DNA from: Pelagibacterales bacterium SAG-MED20
GTDB lineage: Bacteria; Pseudomonadota; Alphaproteobacteria; Pelagibacterales; Pelagibacteraceae
Direction: 5' to 3'
Length of the DNA: 62,295 nucleotides
NCBI GenBank assembly: GCA_014653975.1
Contig: JACWDR010000002.1
Span: 65,887-128,181, forward strand
Made by a program: the position numbers and the translations under genes. Each line of letters opens with the position of its first letter. Position 1 is the stretch's first letter. Positions 8,133 through 16,688 of the stretch are shown here, piece by piece. Under the pieces are notes generated by a model that made no database searches, was not told the origin of the DNA, and saw nothing but the letters and a program-made list of their open reading frames with translations.

Positions 8133-10460
8133 TTAAGCTCTAACTCTTGATTTTGTAGGATCATAAAAAGGAAATGGAACAACTTTTGCAGAAATTCTTT
8201 TTTGGTGACCATCTAATTTTCCAATTTCTAACTCTGTTCCAATTTCTGAATACTTCACATTAATTTTACAAAGAGCAATATTTTTACCAAGTTTTGGTGA
8301 TAACATTCCGCTTGTTATAACTCCAACTTGACCTCTACCCACATGAACACAATCTCCATTTACTGCTGGTTCATGCCCAACTAATTCTAAGCCGACTAAT
8401 TTTTTTTGAGGATTGGCTTTTCTCTTAATTAATTCTTCTTTTCCTATAAAGTCATCTTCTTTTGTTTTAAGTGGAACAGTAAAACCTATACCTGCTTCAA
8501 ATGGATCAGTTTGATCATCAAACTCATAACCATAAAAAATAAGCCCTGCTTCGATACGAACCATATCTAAAGCTTCTAAGCCTAGTGGAGTAATATTAAA
8601 TTCTTCACCAGCCTCCCAAACTTTATCCCAAACCTCAACAGCATCTTTTGGATGACACCATATTTCATAGCCCAGCTCACCTGTATAGCCTGTTCTTGAA
8701 ATTATAATTGGAGTACCTGTTTCATGATCTATTCTAGCTATTGAGAATTTAAACCATTCAAGTTCAGTTATTGTAGCTTGTATAGGTGGTGTCCATACAA
8801 ATTTTTCTAATATCTTTCTACTGTTAGGTCCTTGGACTGCAATATTATGAATATGATCTGTTGCTGATTTAATCCAAACTTTATAGTTTTTCTTTTTTGC
8901 TTGTTCTTTTAACCATTCTCCACTGTATTCATCTCCTCCAATCCATCTAAAATTATCTTGCCCCATTTTAAAAAGAGTTCCATCATCTAACATACAACCA
9001 TTTTCATAACACATAGCAGTATAAACAACTTGTCCTATAGATAATTTTTTAATGTTTCTTGTTAAAGTATATTGCATTAAGTTTTCAGCATCAGGCCCTA
9101 AGATTTCAAACTTTCTAAGAGGCGATAAGTCAGTTGCTATCGCGCTTTCTCTACAAGCAGTATATTCTTTTATAGTTCCAGAATTTGTAAAGTTGTTTGC
9201 CAACCAAAAACCTTTATATTCAATAAAATTTCTTGTTAGTTCAGATGTCTTTTTATGAAAACCAGTTTCTTGAGTAAGTTTTGGCACAGAGTCAGTTTTC
9301 ATTCTAAATGCTATTGCTTTTGAGTATTTTTTTTCTTTAGAATAAGTCCTAACAAATATATCAGTTGGATTCCAGCCATTTGCAGCATCAACATCACAAG
9401 GACAAGCTGAAGAAACACATGTTAAATCTTTTAAAGCTCTAAATAATACATAATCACCAGGTCTTGACCAAGGTTCATCAAAAGTTGCAACATTATTTGC
9501 ATCAATGGCGGTATTAAAAAAAAGGTTTATAGCTGACCAACTTTTCCTGGAATTAATGTCATATTTTTTTAAACCTTTATTAAAATTATCTGTACAATTA
9601 ATATGCCCCATATAACCCATATCCTCGTAATATTTAGAAGTGCATGCAAGGTTGAATGTATCATGTCTTCCAACAGTATCTCTTACCACTTCAACCATTG
9701 CTTCATGATTACTATCATAAAACTTTGAAAATAAGCCAGGTCCAGGATAAGCACTACCCATAAATGTTCGAGTAGCTTTATCATCTATAATACTTTCAAT
9801 TCCATCATTTAATTTATGTGTATCAAAAACCAAAAAATCAGAACACTGTCTTCCACCTGGATCAATTATTTGAATATAATCTCCAGCTTTTACCTCGTAT
9901 GTTTCAGCTGTTCTTCTTTTTACAAGCTGTTCAATAATTGGATCATCTAATGGATCTGGTAAAATAAATTGTTCATCTGTTTCACTAAATTTAGCTTTAT
10001 TTAAAAAAATTGTTAAATCTGTTGGTGGATTTTGTTCATGAACGTTCATTGCATCACCTGGTGCAGCAATCATTACGATACATTTATCTTTTGACGTTAA
10101 GGTAATTTTTTCACCCATCAGACAATCTTTATTAAATATTATTGATGATTTAGCTTTATCAATATCTAAGTTTTTCTTTTTAAATATTTTTGAAATTTTT
10201 TCATCTTTAAAAATAGTTTTTTTTGAAAAATTTGCATTTGCATTTTCTTTTAAATTTAAAATTGATAAATCAGATTTACCTTTAGAATTAAAAACAATTA
10301 TCTCACAAATTTGTTTTCCTTCTTCATTTATGATTTCTATTTTATCTTCCGGCATAACGTCAATTACTGAAAGACAACCACCTTTTACAAAGTATCTTTC
10401 AACTCCAGGTGGCAAAGTTCCTAGTCCAGGGTTTCTTATATCTTTACTAGTATGCAACAT
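8133..10460 (-). CDS. tdm: Trimethylamine N-oxide demethylase (DUF1989 + GcvT-like fusion)
   Basis: 775 residues in two parts. The DUF1989 region (about 180-390) carries PGGRQCSDFLVFD and Cys residues at about 273, 353 and 355 (NLACTSKYY; SSACPCDVD). The 80- and 2-residue spacing agrees with the three-Cys zinc site I recall for characterised Tdm. The C-terminal half (about 400-775) is a GcvT-type tetrahydrofolate-binding domain (KFEILGPDAENLMQYTLTRN, SRTGYTGELGYEIW, PLGLEALDMVRIEAG). Tdm splits TMAO to dimethylamine and formaldehyde, the latter captured on THF. A TTG codon two codons upstream could start a 777-residue form; the ATG at 10458-10460 is preferred. It is transcribed divergently from tmoX. 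Confidence 0.93.
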   Translation of the reverse strand: MLHTSKDIRNPGLGTLPPGVERYFVKGGCLSVIDVMPEDKIEIINEEGKQICEIIVFNSKGKSDLSILNLKENANANFSKKTIFKDEKISKIFKKKNLDIDKAKSSIIFNKDCLMGEKITLTSKDKCIVMIAAPGDAMNVHEQNPPTDLTIFLNKAKFSETDEQFILPDPLDDPIIEQLVKRRTAETYEVKAGDYIQIIDPGGRQCSDFLVFDTHKLNDGIESIIDDKATRTFMGSAYPGPGLFSKFYDSNHEAMVEVVRDTVGRHDTFNLACTSKYYEDMGYMGHINCTDNFNKGLKKYDINSRKSWSAINLFFNTAIDANNVATFDEPWSRPGDYVLFRALKDLTCVSSACPCDVDAANGWNPTDIFVRTYSKEKKYSKAIAFRMKTDSVPKLTQETGFHKKTSELTRNFIEYKGFWLANNFTNSGTIKEYTACRESAIATDLSPLRKFEILGPDAENLMQYTLTRNIKKLSIGQVVYTAMCYENGCMLDDGTLFKMGQDNFRWIGGDEYSGEWLKEQAKKKNYKVWIKSATDHIHNIAVQGPNSRKILEKFVWTPPIQATITELEWFKFSIARIDHETGTPIIISRTGYTGELGYEIWCHPKDAVEVWDKVWEAGEEFNITPLGLEALDMVRIEAGLIFYGYEFDDQTDPFEAGIGFTVPLKTKEDDFIGKEELIKRKANPQKKLVGLELVGHEPAVNGDCVHVGRGQVGVITSGMLSPKLGKNIALCKINVKYSEIGTELEIGKLDGHQKRISAKVVPFPFYDPTKSRVRA

Positions 10461-10512
10461 TATCAATGTAAATTTTAATATTTTATTATTAGTTTAATAT
10501 AATCATAGGGGA

Positions 10513-10541
10513 TTGACTATAAATTTAAATAAGCAGATACT
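10513..10541 (+). promoter_or_regulatory. Possible sigma-70 promoter of tmoX, with an embedded inverted repeat
   Basis: TTGACT at 10513-10518 and GATACT at 10536-10541 stand 17 bases apart and about 35 bases before the tmoX ATG, a fair match to the housekeeping consensus. The -10 hexamer is part of a perfect GATAC-TT-GTATC inverted repeat (10536-10547), which could be an operator. The intergenic region is shared with the divergent tdm gene. Assigned by eye only. Confidence 0.4.
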
Positions 10542-10576
10542 TGTATCAACTAAAATAACAAGGAGAGAGAGCTAAA

Positions 10577-11521
10577 ATGAAAAAAATAATATCATTGTTG
10601 TCAGCTCTAGTGATTTCAGTAGTAAGCTTTACTGGAGTTTCTAATGCAGCTGATAGTAAGAAACCTATCGTTATTCCAACTCACAACTGGTCAAGTCAAA
10701 TTGTTATGGCTTATGTTATTGGAGGAATTTTCGAGAGTATGGGAAATAATGTAAAATATGTAAACACAGACTCTCAAGCAGTTTATGAATCAATTCGGAT
10801 TGGTGATGTAACTATATCTCATGAAGTATGGGAATCTGCTTTTGGTAAGTCGTTTACAACTGCGCTAGATAAAGGTGGTTTACTTGATTGGGGAGATCAT
10901 GAAGCAAGAACTCTTGAGGATATGGGGTATCCAAATTGGGTAACTGAAAAAGGATTATGTCCAGGTTTACCAGATTGGACTGCTTTAAAAAACCCTGATT
11001 GTGCGAAGAATTTCGTGACACCTGACTCTGGTGGAAAAGGAAGAATGTTGGAAGGGCCACAAACTTGGCATGGAGACTTAATACCTCAAAGGGTTGATGC
11101 TTTAGGTTTGGGAGATCTTTGGATGGTTAAATTTGCTGGAAGTGCTGATGCACTTTGGGCAGAATTAGCAGCAGCTAAAAAAGAAGGAAGAGGAACAATT
11201 ATCTTTAACTGGACACCAAACTTTACAGATGGTGCTGGTTTTACATTTATCGACTTTCCTCCATACACTGCTGGTTGTAGACCGGAAGATGGAGGTGATG
11301 GTAAATGTGGTTCGCCGGATGGTTATTTGAAAAAAGCCGTAAATGGTGATTTTCCTAAAACTCACCCAGCAGCAGCTGCAGCGTTCAAAAAAATGTCATT
11401 TTCTACAAGTCAAATTGGTGCAATGGCAGCTTTAGTTGACGTTGACAAAATGACTCACGAAGATGCGGCCAAAGCTTGGTTAAAGAAAAATAAAAAAGTT
11501 TGGCAAGCTTTTACTAAGTAG
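10577..11521 (+). CDS. tmoX: TMAO ABC transporter, periplasmic substrate-binding protein
   Basis: 314 residues with a Sec signal peptide (about 1-24, cleavage after SNA) and the OpuAC/ProX-type fold. Visible marks include PTHNWSSQIVMAYVIGGIF, SHEVWESAFGK and IIFNWTPNF, where aromatic Trp residues would form the cation-binding cage for a quaternary amine or N-oxide. Cysteines at GLCPGLPDW and NPDCAKN are typical of the TMAO-binding branch. It would capture TMAO in the periplasm. The ATG follows AAGGAGAGAGAG, a very strong ribosome site, and a strong terminator follows the gene, consistent with higher expression than the membrane subunits. The TMAO rather than glycine-betaine assignment relies on tdm and tmm beside it. 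Confidence 0.88.
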   Translation: MKKIISLLSALVISVVSFTGVSNAADSKKPIVIPTHNWSSQIVMAYVIGGIFESMGNNVKYVNTDSQAVYESIRIGDVTISHEVWESAFGKSFTTALDKGGLLDWGDHEARTLEDMGYPNWVTEKGLCPGLPDWTALKNPDCAKNFVTPDSGGKGRMLEGPQTWHGDLIPQRVDALGLGDLWMVKFAGSADALWAELAAAKKEGRGTIIFNWTPNFTDGAGFTFIDFPPYTAGCRPEDGGDGKCGSPDGYLKKAVNGDFPKTHPAAAAAFKKMSFSTSQIGAMAALVDVDKMTHEDAAKAWLKKNKKVWQAFTK

Positions 11522-11544
11522 GGTTAAAAGCAAACAAATTAATC

Positions 11545-11580
11545 AATCTCTCCCAACAATGTTGGGAGGGATTTTTTTTT
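11545..11580 (+). terminator. Rho-independent terminator after tmoX
   Basis: A 13-bp stem (one G-U pair) with a three-base AAT loop runs from 11545 to 11573, and the stem ends in a run of nine T. It begins 23 bases after the tmoX stop. It should end most tmoX transcripts and let a fraction through to the downstream small genes and tmoVW. Confidence 0.9.
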
Positions 11581-11605
11581 AAATTAAAACTAGACATAAC
11601 TAAAA

Positions 11606-12085
11606 ATGAAAAAAATTAAGCTGATAATAAAGTATTTCATCTATATATTCTTTAGCTTATTGTTTTTTAATTTATCTTTAGCAAAAGATATAAATATACA
11701 AGAAAATATCAGCCTTAGTTTTGTTTGTGAGTTAGATAAAAAGATAATTAAAAACTCAGAATATAATTATCAAACTTTTTTAGCCAAAGATTTAGACGCA
11801 GAGGGTTTGGATAAATTTAAAATTGAGTCAATAAAACCAGAAAAACTTTTAATAAATGGATTATCACTGTTTCTTTCAAAGTCAGAAAGATTAAATGTTA
11901 AAGTTGTAAATAAAGATATAGTTTTGTTTAAAGCAATCGATCAAGAAAAAAATTATTCAGAATCAGCTATTATAGATAGAAAATCTGGTGAATTGATTCA
12001 TGAAATTACAAGAAATATTAAAAGTGAAAACTCTGAAAAAGATATTTCTTTTTATTCATGTAATAAAAAGGAGAAAAAAGTCTGA
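11606..12085 (+). CDS. Unknown exported protein in the tmo gene cluster
   Basis: 159 residues that I do not recognise. A Sec signal peptide is clear (Lys-rich start, hydrophobic core FIYIFFSLLFF, probable cleavage after SLA at about 26). The mature part is Lys/Glu-rich and mixed alpha/beta, with a Cys near the start (SFVCELDKK) and one near the end (FYSCNKK) that could form a disulfide in the periplasm. It starts 26 bases after the tmoX terminator. It is one of three small genes inserted between tmoX and tmoV. No function can be assigned. Confidence 0.72.
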   Translation: MKKIKLIIKYFIYIFFSLLFFNLSLAKDINIQENISLSFVCELDKKIIKNSEYNYQTFLAKDLDAEGLDKFKIESIKPEKLLINGLSLFLSKSERLNVKVVNKDIVLFKAIDQEKNYSESAIIDRKSGELIHEITRNIKSENSEKDISFYSCNKKEKKV

Positions 12086-12117
12086 TTTTTTTTAGTGATT
12101 TTGTATAGACTATTTAA

Positions 12118-12495
12118 ATGAAAAAATATCTTGTAAGTATAATTTTAGGATTGTTAATTACATCGACTGCTTTAGCCCGAAGCACTGGATGTAAAGAAGG
12201 AAATTGTGAAAATGGTTATGGCAAATGGGTATATACAGATAAAACAACCTATGAAGGGGAATGGGTAGGAACAAAAAAACAAGGTCAAGGAACTGAAACT
12301 TGGCCAAATGGATATATTTATAAAGGGGAATTTAAAAATAGTATGTGGAGTGGCTTAGGAACTTTATTTTTTCCAGATGGTTCAACTTACGAAGGGGAGT
12401 GGGCAAATGGCTTTATGAATGGAGAAGGAACCTTCACTTGGTCAAATGGAGACCAAAAAAAAGGAATTTGGAAAAATGGAAAGTTACAAGAGTAA
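12118..12495 (+). CDS. Exported MORN-repeat protein
   Basis: 125 residues. After a signal peptide (about 1-20, cleaved after TALA) come about four MORN repeats, each with the Y-x-G-x-W/F ... G-x-G-x-x-x-W/F-x-x-G pattern (YEGEWVGTKKQGQGTETW, YKGEFKNSMWSGLGTLFF, YEGEWANGFMNGEGTFTW, then a shorter KKGIWKNGK). MORN repeats form an elongated beta-sheet and often mediate contact with membranes or proteins. Two Cys residues near the mature N-terminus (GCKEGNCENG) may form a disulfide. The stop codon overlaps the next ATG by one base (TAATG), so the pair is translationally coupled. The role beside a TMAO transporter is unknown. Confidence 0.85.
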   Translation: MKKYLVSIILGLLITSTALARSTGCKEGNCENGYGKWVYTDKTTYEGEWVGTKKQGQGTETWPNGYIYKGEFKNSMWSGLGTLFFPDGSTYEGEWANGFMNGEGTFTWSNGDQKKGIWKNGKLQE

Positions 12496-13046
12496 TGTCA
12501 AAAGTAAATTTATTAGATAAAATAAAAGAACTACCTGAACAAATAAAGCAATTTGGTGGTTTAGCTGCAATAATATCAATTATATTTTTATCTTTTTTTA
12601 TTTTAAATAATATTTTTGGTGAGGGGGATGAATTAGTTGCCAAAATGAAAATTGAAGAGGAGAGAATTGCACAAGAAAGAAAACTTAATAAATTAATTTC
12701 AAGTCTACCCACAGGAATTTTAGTATCTTTTGATGGATCTGATCATTTCAAATTAACCGATGAGCTTTATGAAGCTGTTTGTAAAGCAACAAAACTTATT
12801 CCACAGCGAGCCATAATGGGTGCTAATTTCTTGAATTATAGGGCACATGAAATTTATACAATGAATGGTAATAAAATTAGTGAAACGTTTGTTAAATGGG
12901 ACAAAAAAAACAATAAATGTTTTGCAGGCTTTGTTGTGAGTGGAATAAATGTTGGTGTAAATGAAACAATCACTGTAAGTGGTGAGGCTTTAAGTTTTTT
13001 AAGCACTGGAATTGACACAAGAATTTATTTTATTAAAAATTTTTAA
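12495..13046 (+). CDS. Unknown single-span membrane protein
   Basis: 183 residues. One hydrophobic segment (about 20-42, GGLAAIISIIFLSFFILNNI) with few charges, preceded by a short charged N-terminus and followed by a Lys/Glu-rich helix (MKIEEERIAQERKLNK) that may be coiled. The rest is a mixed alpha/beta domain that probably lies in the periplasm. An open frame continues upstream to 12345, but that part lies over the MORN gene in another frame; the ATG overlapping the MORN stop is the natural start. I do not recognise the family. It is the third small gene between tmoX and tmoV. Confidence 0.75.
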   Translation: MSKVNLLDKIKELPEQIKQFGGLAAIISIIFLSFFILNNIFGEGDELVAKMKIEEERIAQERKLNKLISSLPTGILVSFDGSDHFKLTDELYEAVCKATKLIPQRAIMGANFLNYRAHEIYTMNGNKISETFVKWDKKNNKCFAGFVVSGINVGVNETITVSGEALSFLSTGIDTRIYFIKNF

Positions 13047-13109
13047 GGAGGAAAAACAAATTATATAGATTTTATTTTATCTTAATTTCGTATAACCTAA
13101 TTGTAAGTT

Positions 13110-14141
13110 ATGTCTGAGCCAGTAATCAAATGTGAGTCAGTTTATAAAATTTTTGGAGAAAATGCCAAAAAGATGCTTGAAGAGGCAAATGATAAAGTAG
13201 ACGCAAAAACTTTTCAAGAAAATGGATGTATCGTAGGTGTTAATAATGCTTCTTTTGAAGTTTCAAAAGGAGAAATGTTAGTTGTAATGGGTTTATCAGG
13301 CTCTGGCAAGTCAACATTACTTAGGTGTATTTCTCGATTAACAGATGCAACGGGTGGAAAAATTTTTATAGAAGGTCAGAACTTACTCGAATTAAATAAC
13401 AAAGAGCTAATTAATCTTAGAAGAAATAAAATGGGGATGGTTTTCCAAAGTTTTGCTCTACTTCCTCATAAAACTGTCGTAGAAAATATTGCATTTCCAC
13501 TTCAAATTAAAGGAATAAAAACTAAAGATAGTATCAGCAAAGCAATGGAAATGGTTAAGTTGGTTGGGCTTGATGGAAGAGAAAACTATTTTCCACGTGA
13601 ACTTTCGGGTGGTCAACAACAAAGAGTGGGTATTGCCAGATCTTTAGCTGTTGAACCCGATATTTGGTTTTTAGACGAACCTTTTTCAGCACTTGATCCA
13701 TTGATCCGAAAAGAAATGCAAGATGAGTTTTTAAGACTTCAAGAAAAATTACAAAAAACAATTATGTTTATTACCCATGACTTTGATGAAGCTTTAAAGC
13801 TTGCTGATCGTATTGCAATAATGAAAGATGGTATTATTGAACAATTAGATACACCGGCTAATATTGTTTTAAATCCTGCGACTGAATACGTGAGAAAATT
13901 TACTGAAGAAGTTCCAAGAGAAAAAGTTTTACTAATAGAAGATGTTATGGAAGCAACTACTACTGAGAATTTAAGTGATTTGAAAGTTTCAAAAGATGAG
14001 ATTATTGAAAATGTTGCAGAAAAAATTCTAACTCAAGAAAAAACAGTTGCTGTAGTAGATAATAATAATCAAGTTATAGGCTCTATTAATCCGTCAAAAA
14101 TAATTAATACAGTTTTTGGAGGAAGAAAAAATAACAATTAA
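13110..14141 (+). CDS. tmoV: TMAO ABC transporter, ATP-binding subunit
   Basis: 343 residues of the ProV/OpuAA ABC ATPase family. Walker A is GLSGSGKST, the Q-loop lies in GMVFQSFALLPHKTV, the signature is LSGGQQQR, Walker B is IWFLDEP and the switch His is in FITHDFDEA. The C-terminal 70 residues (VAEKILTQEKTVAVVDNNNQVIGSI) look like a shortened CBS-type regulatory region, as in osmolyte importers. It powers uptake through TmoW. It starts 63 bases after the preceding small gene and is followed by tmoW after three bases. The glycine-betaine homologue ProV is the main alternative name. Confidence 0.9.
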   Translation: MSEPVIKCESVYKIFGENAKKMLEEANDKVDAKTFQENGCIVGVNNASFEVSKGEMLVVMGLSGSGKSTLLRCISRLTDATGGKIFIEGQNLLELNNKELINLRRNKMGMVFQSFALLPHKTVVENIAFPLQIKGIKTKDSISKAMEMVKLVGLDGRENYFPRELSGGQQQRVGIARSLAVEPDIWFLDEPFSALDPLIRKEMQDEFLRLQEKLQKTIMFITHDFDEALKLADRIAIMKDGIIEQLDTPANIVLNPATEYVRKFTEEVPREKVLLIEDVMEATTTENLSDLKVSKDEIIENVAEKILTQEKTVAVVDNNNQVIGSINPSKIINTVFGGRKNNN

Positions 14142-14144
14142 ATT

Positions 14145-16298
14145 ATGGAATTAATTAAAAAATACCCAAAGTTATTTCAGTGGCTATTTTTATTAATTGT
14201 ATTTTTTGCTTTGTGCTTTGCAATTGACGTACCTGAAACATATAAGTTTATAAGAGGCCAGGCAGAATTTATTAAAGACCCAAATCAAAGCACATACGTT
14301 TTGTTTGGTAAAGAAGTAAGGTATTACGCTTTCGATGTTTTTTGGAGACTGCCTCCATTACTCGGATGGCTTCCGATTTGGATAAATGACTCATTATTTT
14401 TCTTAATGAATGAGTGGATGCCAATGGAGTTTTGGAATGAAGATACTCAAGAGTTCAAAACTCGACCCTTAGTTTTGCAAATAACACGAAATTTAACAGC
14501 ATTTATGACGTTTTTAATAGAGCTTATTAGAGAAATTTTATTAGGTGGAGTTGAAACTACAGTAGCGTTTACTAGTTGGGACTGGATAGATGCTAATCCT
14601 TGGGCAGAGTTACCAGGTTTACCCTGGACAATAGTTGCCGCGGGCGCAGCGATACTAGGTTATAAATTAAGTGGCAAGGGTTTAGCTTTATTTGCAGCTT
14701 TAGTAATGATTTATATTTCCATTTTTGGTCAATGGAAACCTTCAATGCAAACATTGTCTTTTATACTTGTAGCTGCACCGCTTTCTTTTATTTTTGGTTT
14801 AAGTTTAGGTATAATGGCGTTCAAAAGCAAGCGTATCGAGAAAGCTTTATATCCAATTCTACTAGTAATGCAGACTATGCCTCAATATGCAGTCTTAGTT
14901 CCTGCAATTGTTCTCTTTGGTGTAGGTGATCATGCAGCAGTAATTATAACTATGGTTGTTGCGGTCCCTCCTATGATATTGTTAACTTTATTGGGCCTTA
15001 GAGGTATACCTCCAGAAGTCATGGAAGCTGGTAGAATGAGTGGATGTAATAATTGGCAATTGATGTTTAAAGTATTAATTCCAACTGCCAGAAGAGATAT
15101 TTTGATTGGTGTTAACCAGGTAATCATGGTTTGTTTTTCTATGGCAGTTATCTCAGCCTTTATAGGTGCAAAAGGATTAGGGTTTAATTTATTGTTAGCA
15201 TTAAATCAGCTAAATATTGGATTAGCATTGGAGGCAGGACTTTGTATCAGTCTGATTGCAATATTATTAGATAAAATGTCTTTAGCTTGGGCTAATAAAC
15301 AAATTGATTATTTTGGTAATTTAAATTTTTTTCAGCGTCATAAAAACACTTTCTTTTTTACTGGTGCAGTTATTTTAGGAATTATACTTGCATATATTGG
15401 ATCTTTTTATTTTGATGAAGGCTACAATTATCTTTTTGAGATACCACACAACAAAGGTATATCTGCTGCAGATTTTTGGAACAAAGGTGTCGATTGGATT
15501 TGGGATACTTTTTTTCAAACATTAAAAATATTTAATACTTGGTTGATTACAGAAGTACTTCAGCCTATGAGAGCTTTATATCTAAGAATGCCAGCCATCG
15601 CTACCTTGGTGTTAGTTGTTGGAGCAGGTTATATAATTGGTGGAATTCGTTCAGCTTTAGTAGTTGGAGGGTTAACTTTGTTTATAGCATTAAGCCCATG
15701 GTGGGATCGAGCTTTAGTCACAACTTATATGGCAACATTTGGAGTGATCATTTCTTGTATAATTGGATTTACTGTTGGAACTATGTGTTTTCAAAATAAA
15801 TATACAACAAAGTTTATGTTAGGAGTTTGTGATATTTTTCAAACATTCCCATCATTTGTATACCTAATACCAGTAATGATGCTTTTTGGAGTCACAGATA
15901 CATCAGTATTAATAGCTGTAGTAGTTTATGCAACTATACCAGCCACAAGATACACTATTGAAGGTTTAAGAAGCGTTCCAACTGCTTTGCACGATGCAGC
16001 GTCAATGTCAGGTGTAACAAAATTACAGAGATTGATGAAAATAGAATTTCCATTAGCATTTCCTCATATGATGCTTGGTTTAAATCAAACAATTGTATTT
16101 GCCTTATTTATGGTAATTATTGGAGCGTTTATTGGAACAGAAGATTTAGGACAATATATTTTAAAAGCTTTATCAGATAAAAAAGGCGCTGGTATAGGAT
16201 TAACACTAGGTATTTGTGTTGCTTTCATAGGCCTAATATTCGATAATTTAATTCGAACCTGGGTAGATCAAAGAAAAAAACATCTTGGTATTGATTAG
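14145..16298 (+). CDS. tmoW: TMAO ABC transporter permease, two fused permease domains
   Basis: 717 residues, about twice the length of a usual ProW. Two complete binding-protein-dependent permease domains are present. The first (about 200-385) has the EAA-type loop EAGRMSGCNNWQLMFKVLIPTARRD; the second (about 500-705) has HDAASMSGVTKLQRLMKIEFPLAFP. Each is preceded by the (M/F)QTxPxxxYLxP helix pattern. About 12-14 membrane segments are expected. A periplasmic or lumenal stretch with WIWDTFFQTLK joins the halves. One polypeptide therefore supplies both halves of the channel. The gene overlaps the 3' end of the convergent dddK by four bases. Confidence 0.92.
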   Translation: MELIKKYPKLFQWLFLLIVFFALCFAIDVPETYKFIRGQAEFIKDPNQSTYVLFGKEVRYYAFDVFWRLPPLLGWLPIWINDSLFFLMNEWMPMEFWNEDTQEFKTRPLVLQITRNLTAFMTFLIELIREILLGGVETTVAFTSWDWIDANPWAELPGLPWTIVAAGAAILGYKLSGKGLALFAALVMIYISIFGQWKPSMQTLSFILVAAPLSFIFGLSLGIMAFKSKRIEKALYPILLVMQTMPQYAVLVPAIVLFGVGDHAAVIITMVVAVPPMILLTLLGLRGIPPEVMEAGRMSGCNNWQLMFKVLIPTARRDILIGVNQVIMVCFSMAVISAFIGAKGLGFNLLLALNQLNIGLALEAGLCISLIAILLDKMSLAWANKQIDYFGNLNFFQRHKNTFFFTGAVILGIILAYIGSFYFDEGYNYLFEIPHNKGISAADFWNKGVDWIWDTFFQTLKIFNTWLITEVLQPMRALYLRMPAIATLVLVVGAGYIIGGIRSALVVGGLTLFIALSPWWDRALVTTYMATFGVIISCIIGFTVGTMCFQNKYTTKFMLGVCDIFQTFPSFVYLIPVMMLFGVTDTSVLIAVVVYATIPATRYTIEGLRSVPTALHDAASMSGVTKLQRLMKIEFPLAFPHMMLGLNQTIVFALFMVIIGAFIGTEDLGQYILKALSDKKGAGIGLTLGICVAFIGLIFDNLIRTWVDQRKKHLGID

Positions 16299-16669
16299 TA
16301 AAAATATTCTACGTCAGAAAAACGATTTGTTGGAAAAATCCAATAAAATTTAAAAGTTTCTTTGCCAGTATTTTTTAAAGCATGTTTTGCATTTCCTTTT
16401 ATGTAAACCACATCACCTTTCTTAATCTCTTCAAGCTCACCAGATTTATTTAGTATCCCAGAGCCATCAGTAACTACATATATTTCTGCAGGTGAATGAT
16501 AATGAAGTGTTAAATCACCACCTGGAGCTATTTCTGCAAAACCAAGTGAAAGTCCTGAGCTTTCTGTAAAATCTGCATCAATTAAGAATTTCCATCTAAC
16601 ACCTGGATATTTTTCAGTTGTTGACCACTTTTGGTCAGAGACAGATTTAAGATTTTTTACAAATATCAT
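16295..16669 (-). CDS. dddK: DMSP lyase, cupin family (DddK type)
   Basis: 124 residues, a single cupin domain that closely follows the DddK sequence of Pelagibacter as I remember it. Metal ligands fall at His56, His58, Glu62 and His96, and the proposed base Tyr64 is present (LTLHYHSPAEIYVV; AKHALKN). The Leu/Trp-rich N-terminus EKYPGVRWKFLIDADF also matches. The enzyme cleaves dimethylsulfoniopropionate to dimethyl sulfide and acrylate in the cytoplasm. It starts 19 bases after the tmm stop on the same strand, so the two are probably cotranscribed. It converges with tmoW and overlaps it by four bases. A generic cupin is the only alternative; the residue match makes this unlikely. Confidence 0.9.
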   Translation of the reverse strand: MIFVKNLKSVSDQKWSTTEKYPGVRWKFLIDADFTESSGLSLGFAEIAPGGDLTLHYHSPAEIYVVTDGSGILNKSGELEEIKKGDVVYIKGNAKHALKNTGKETFKFYWIFPTNRFSDVEYFY

Positions 16670-16688
16670 ATAAATTATAGTTTATAAT

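Noticed and set aside
12345..12494. Upstream extension of the membrane-protein frame at 12495 into the MORN gene
   Set aside because: The extension overlaps the MORN gene out of frame and its residues are Trp/Arg-rich shadow sequence. The ATG overlapping the MORN stop gives a natural start.
10577..16298. Naming the ABC transporter proXVW (glycine betaine/proline)
   Set aside because: The family fits both, but tdm and tmm flank it and the binding protein has the Cys and Trp pattern of the TMAO branch, so TMAO is the better call. Glycine betaine uptake is not excluded.
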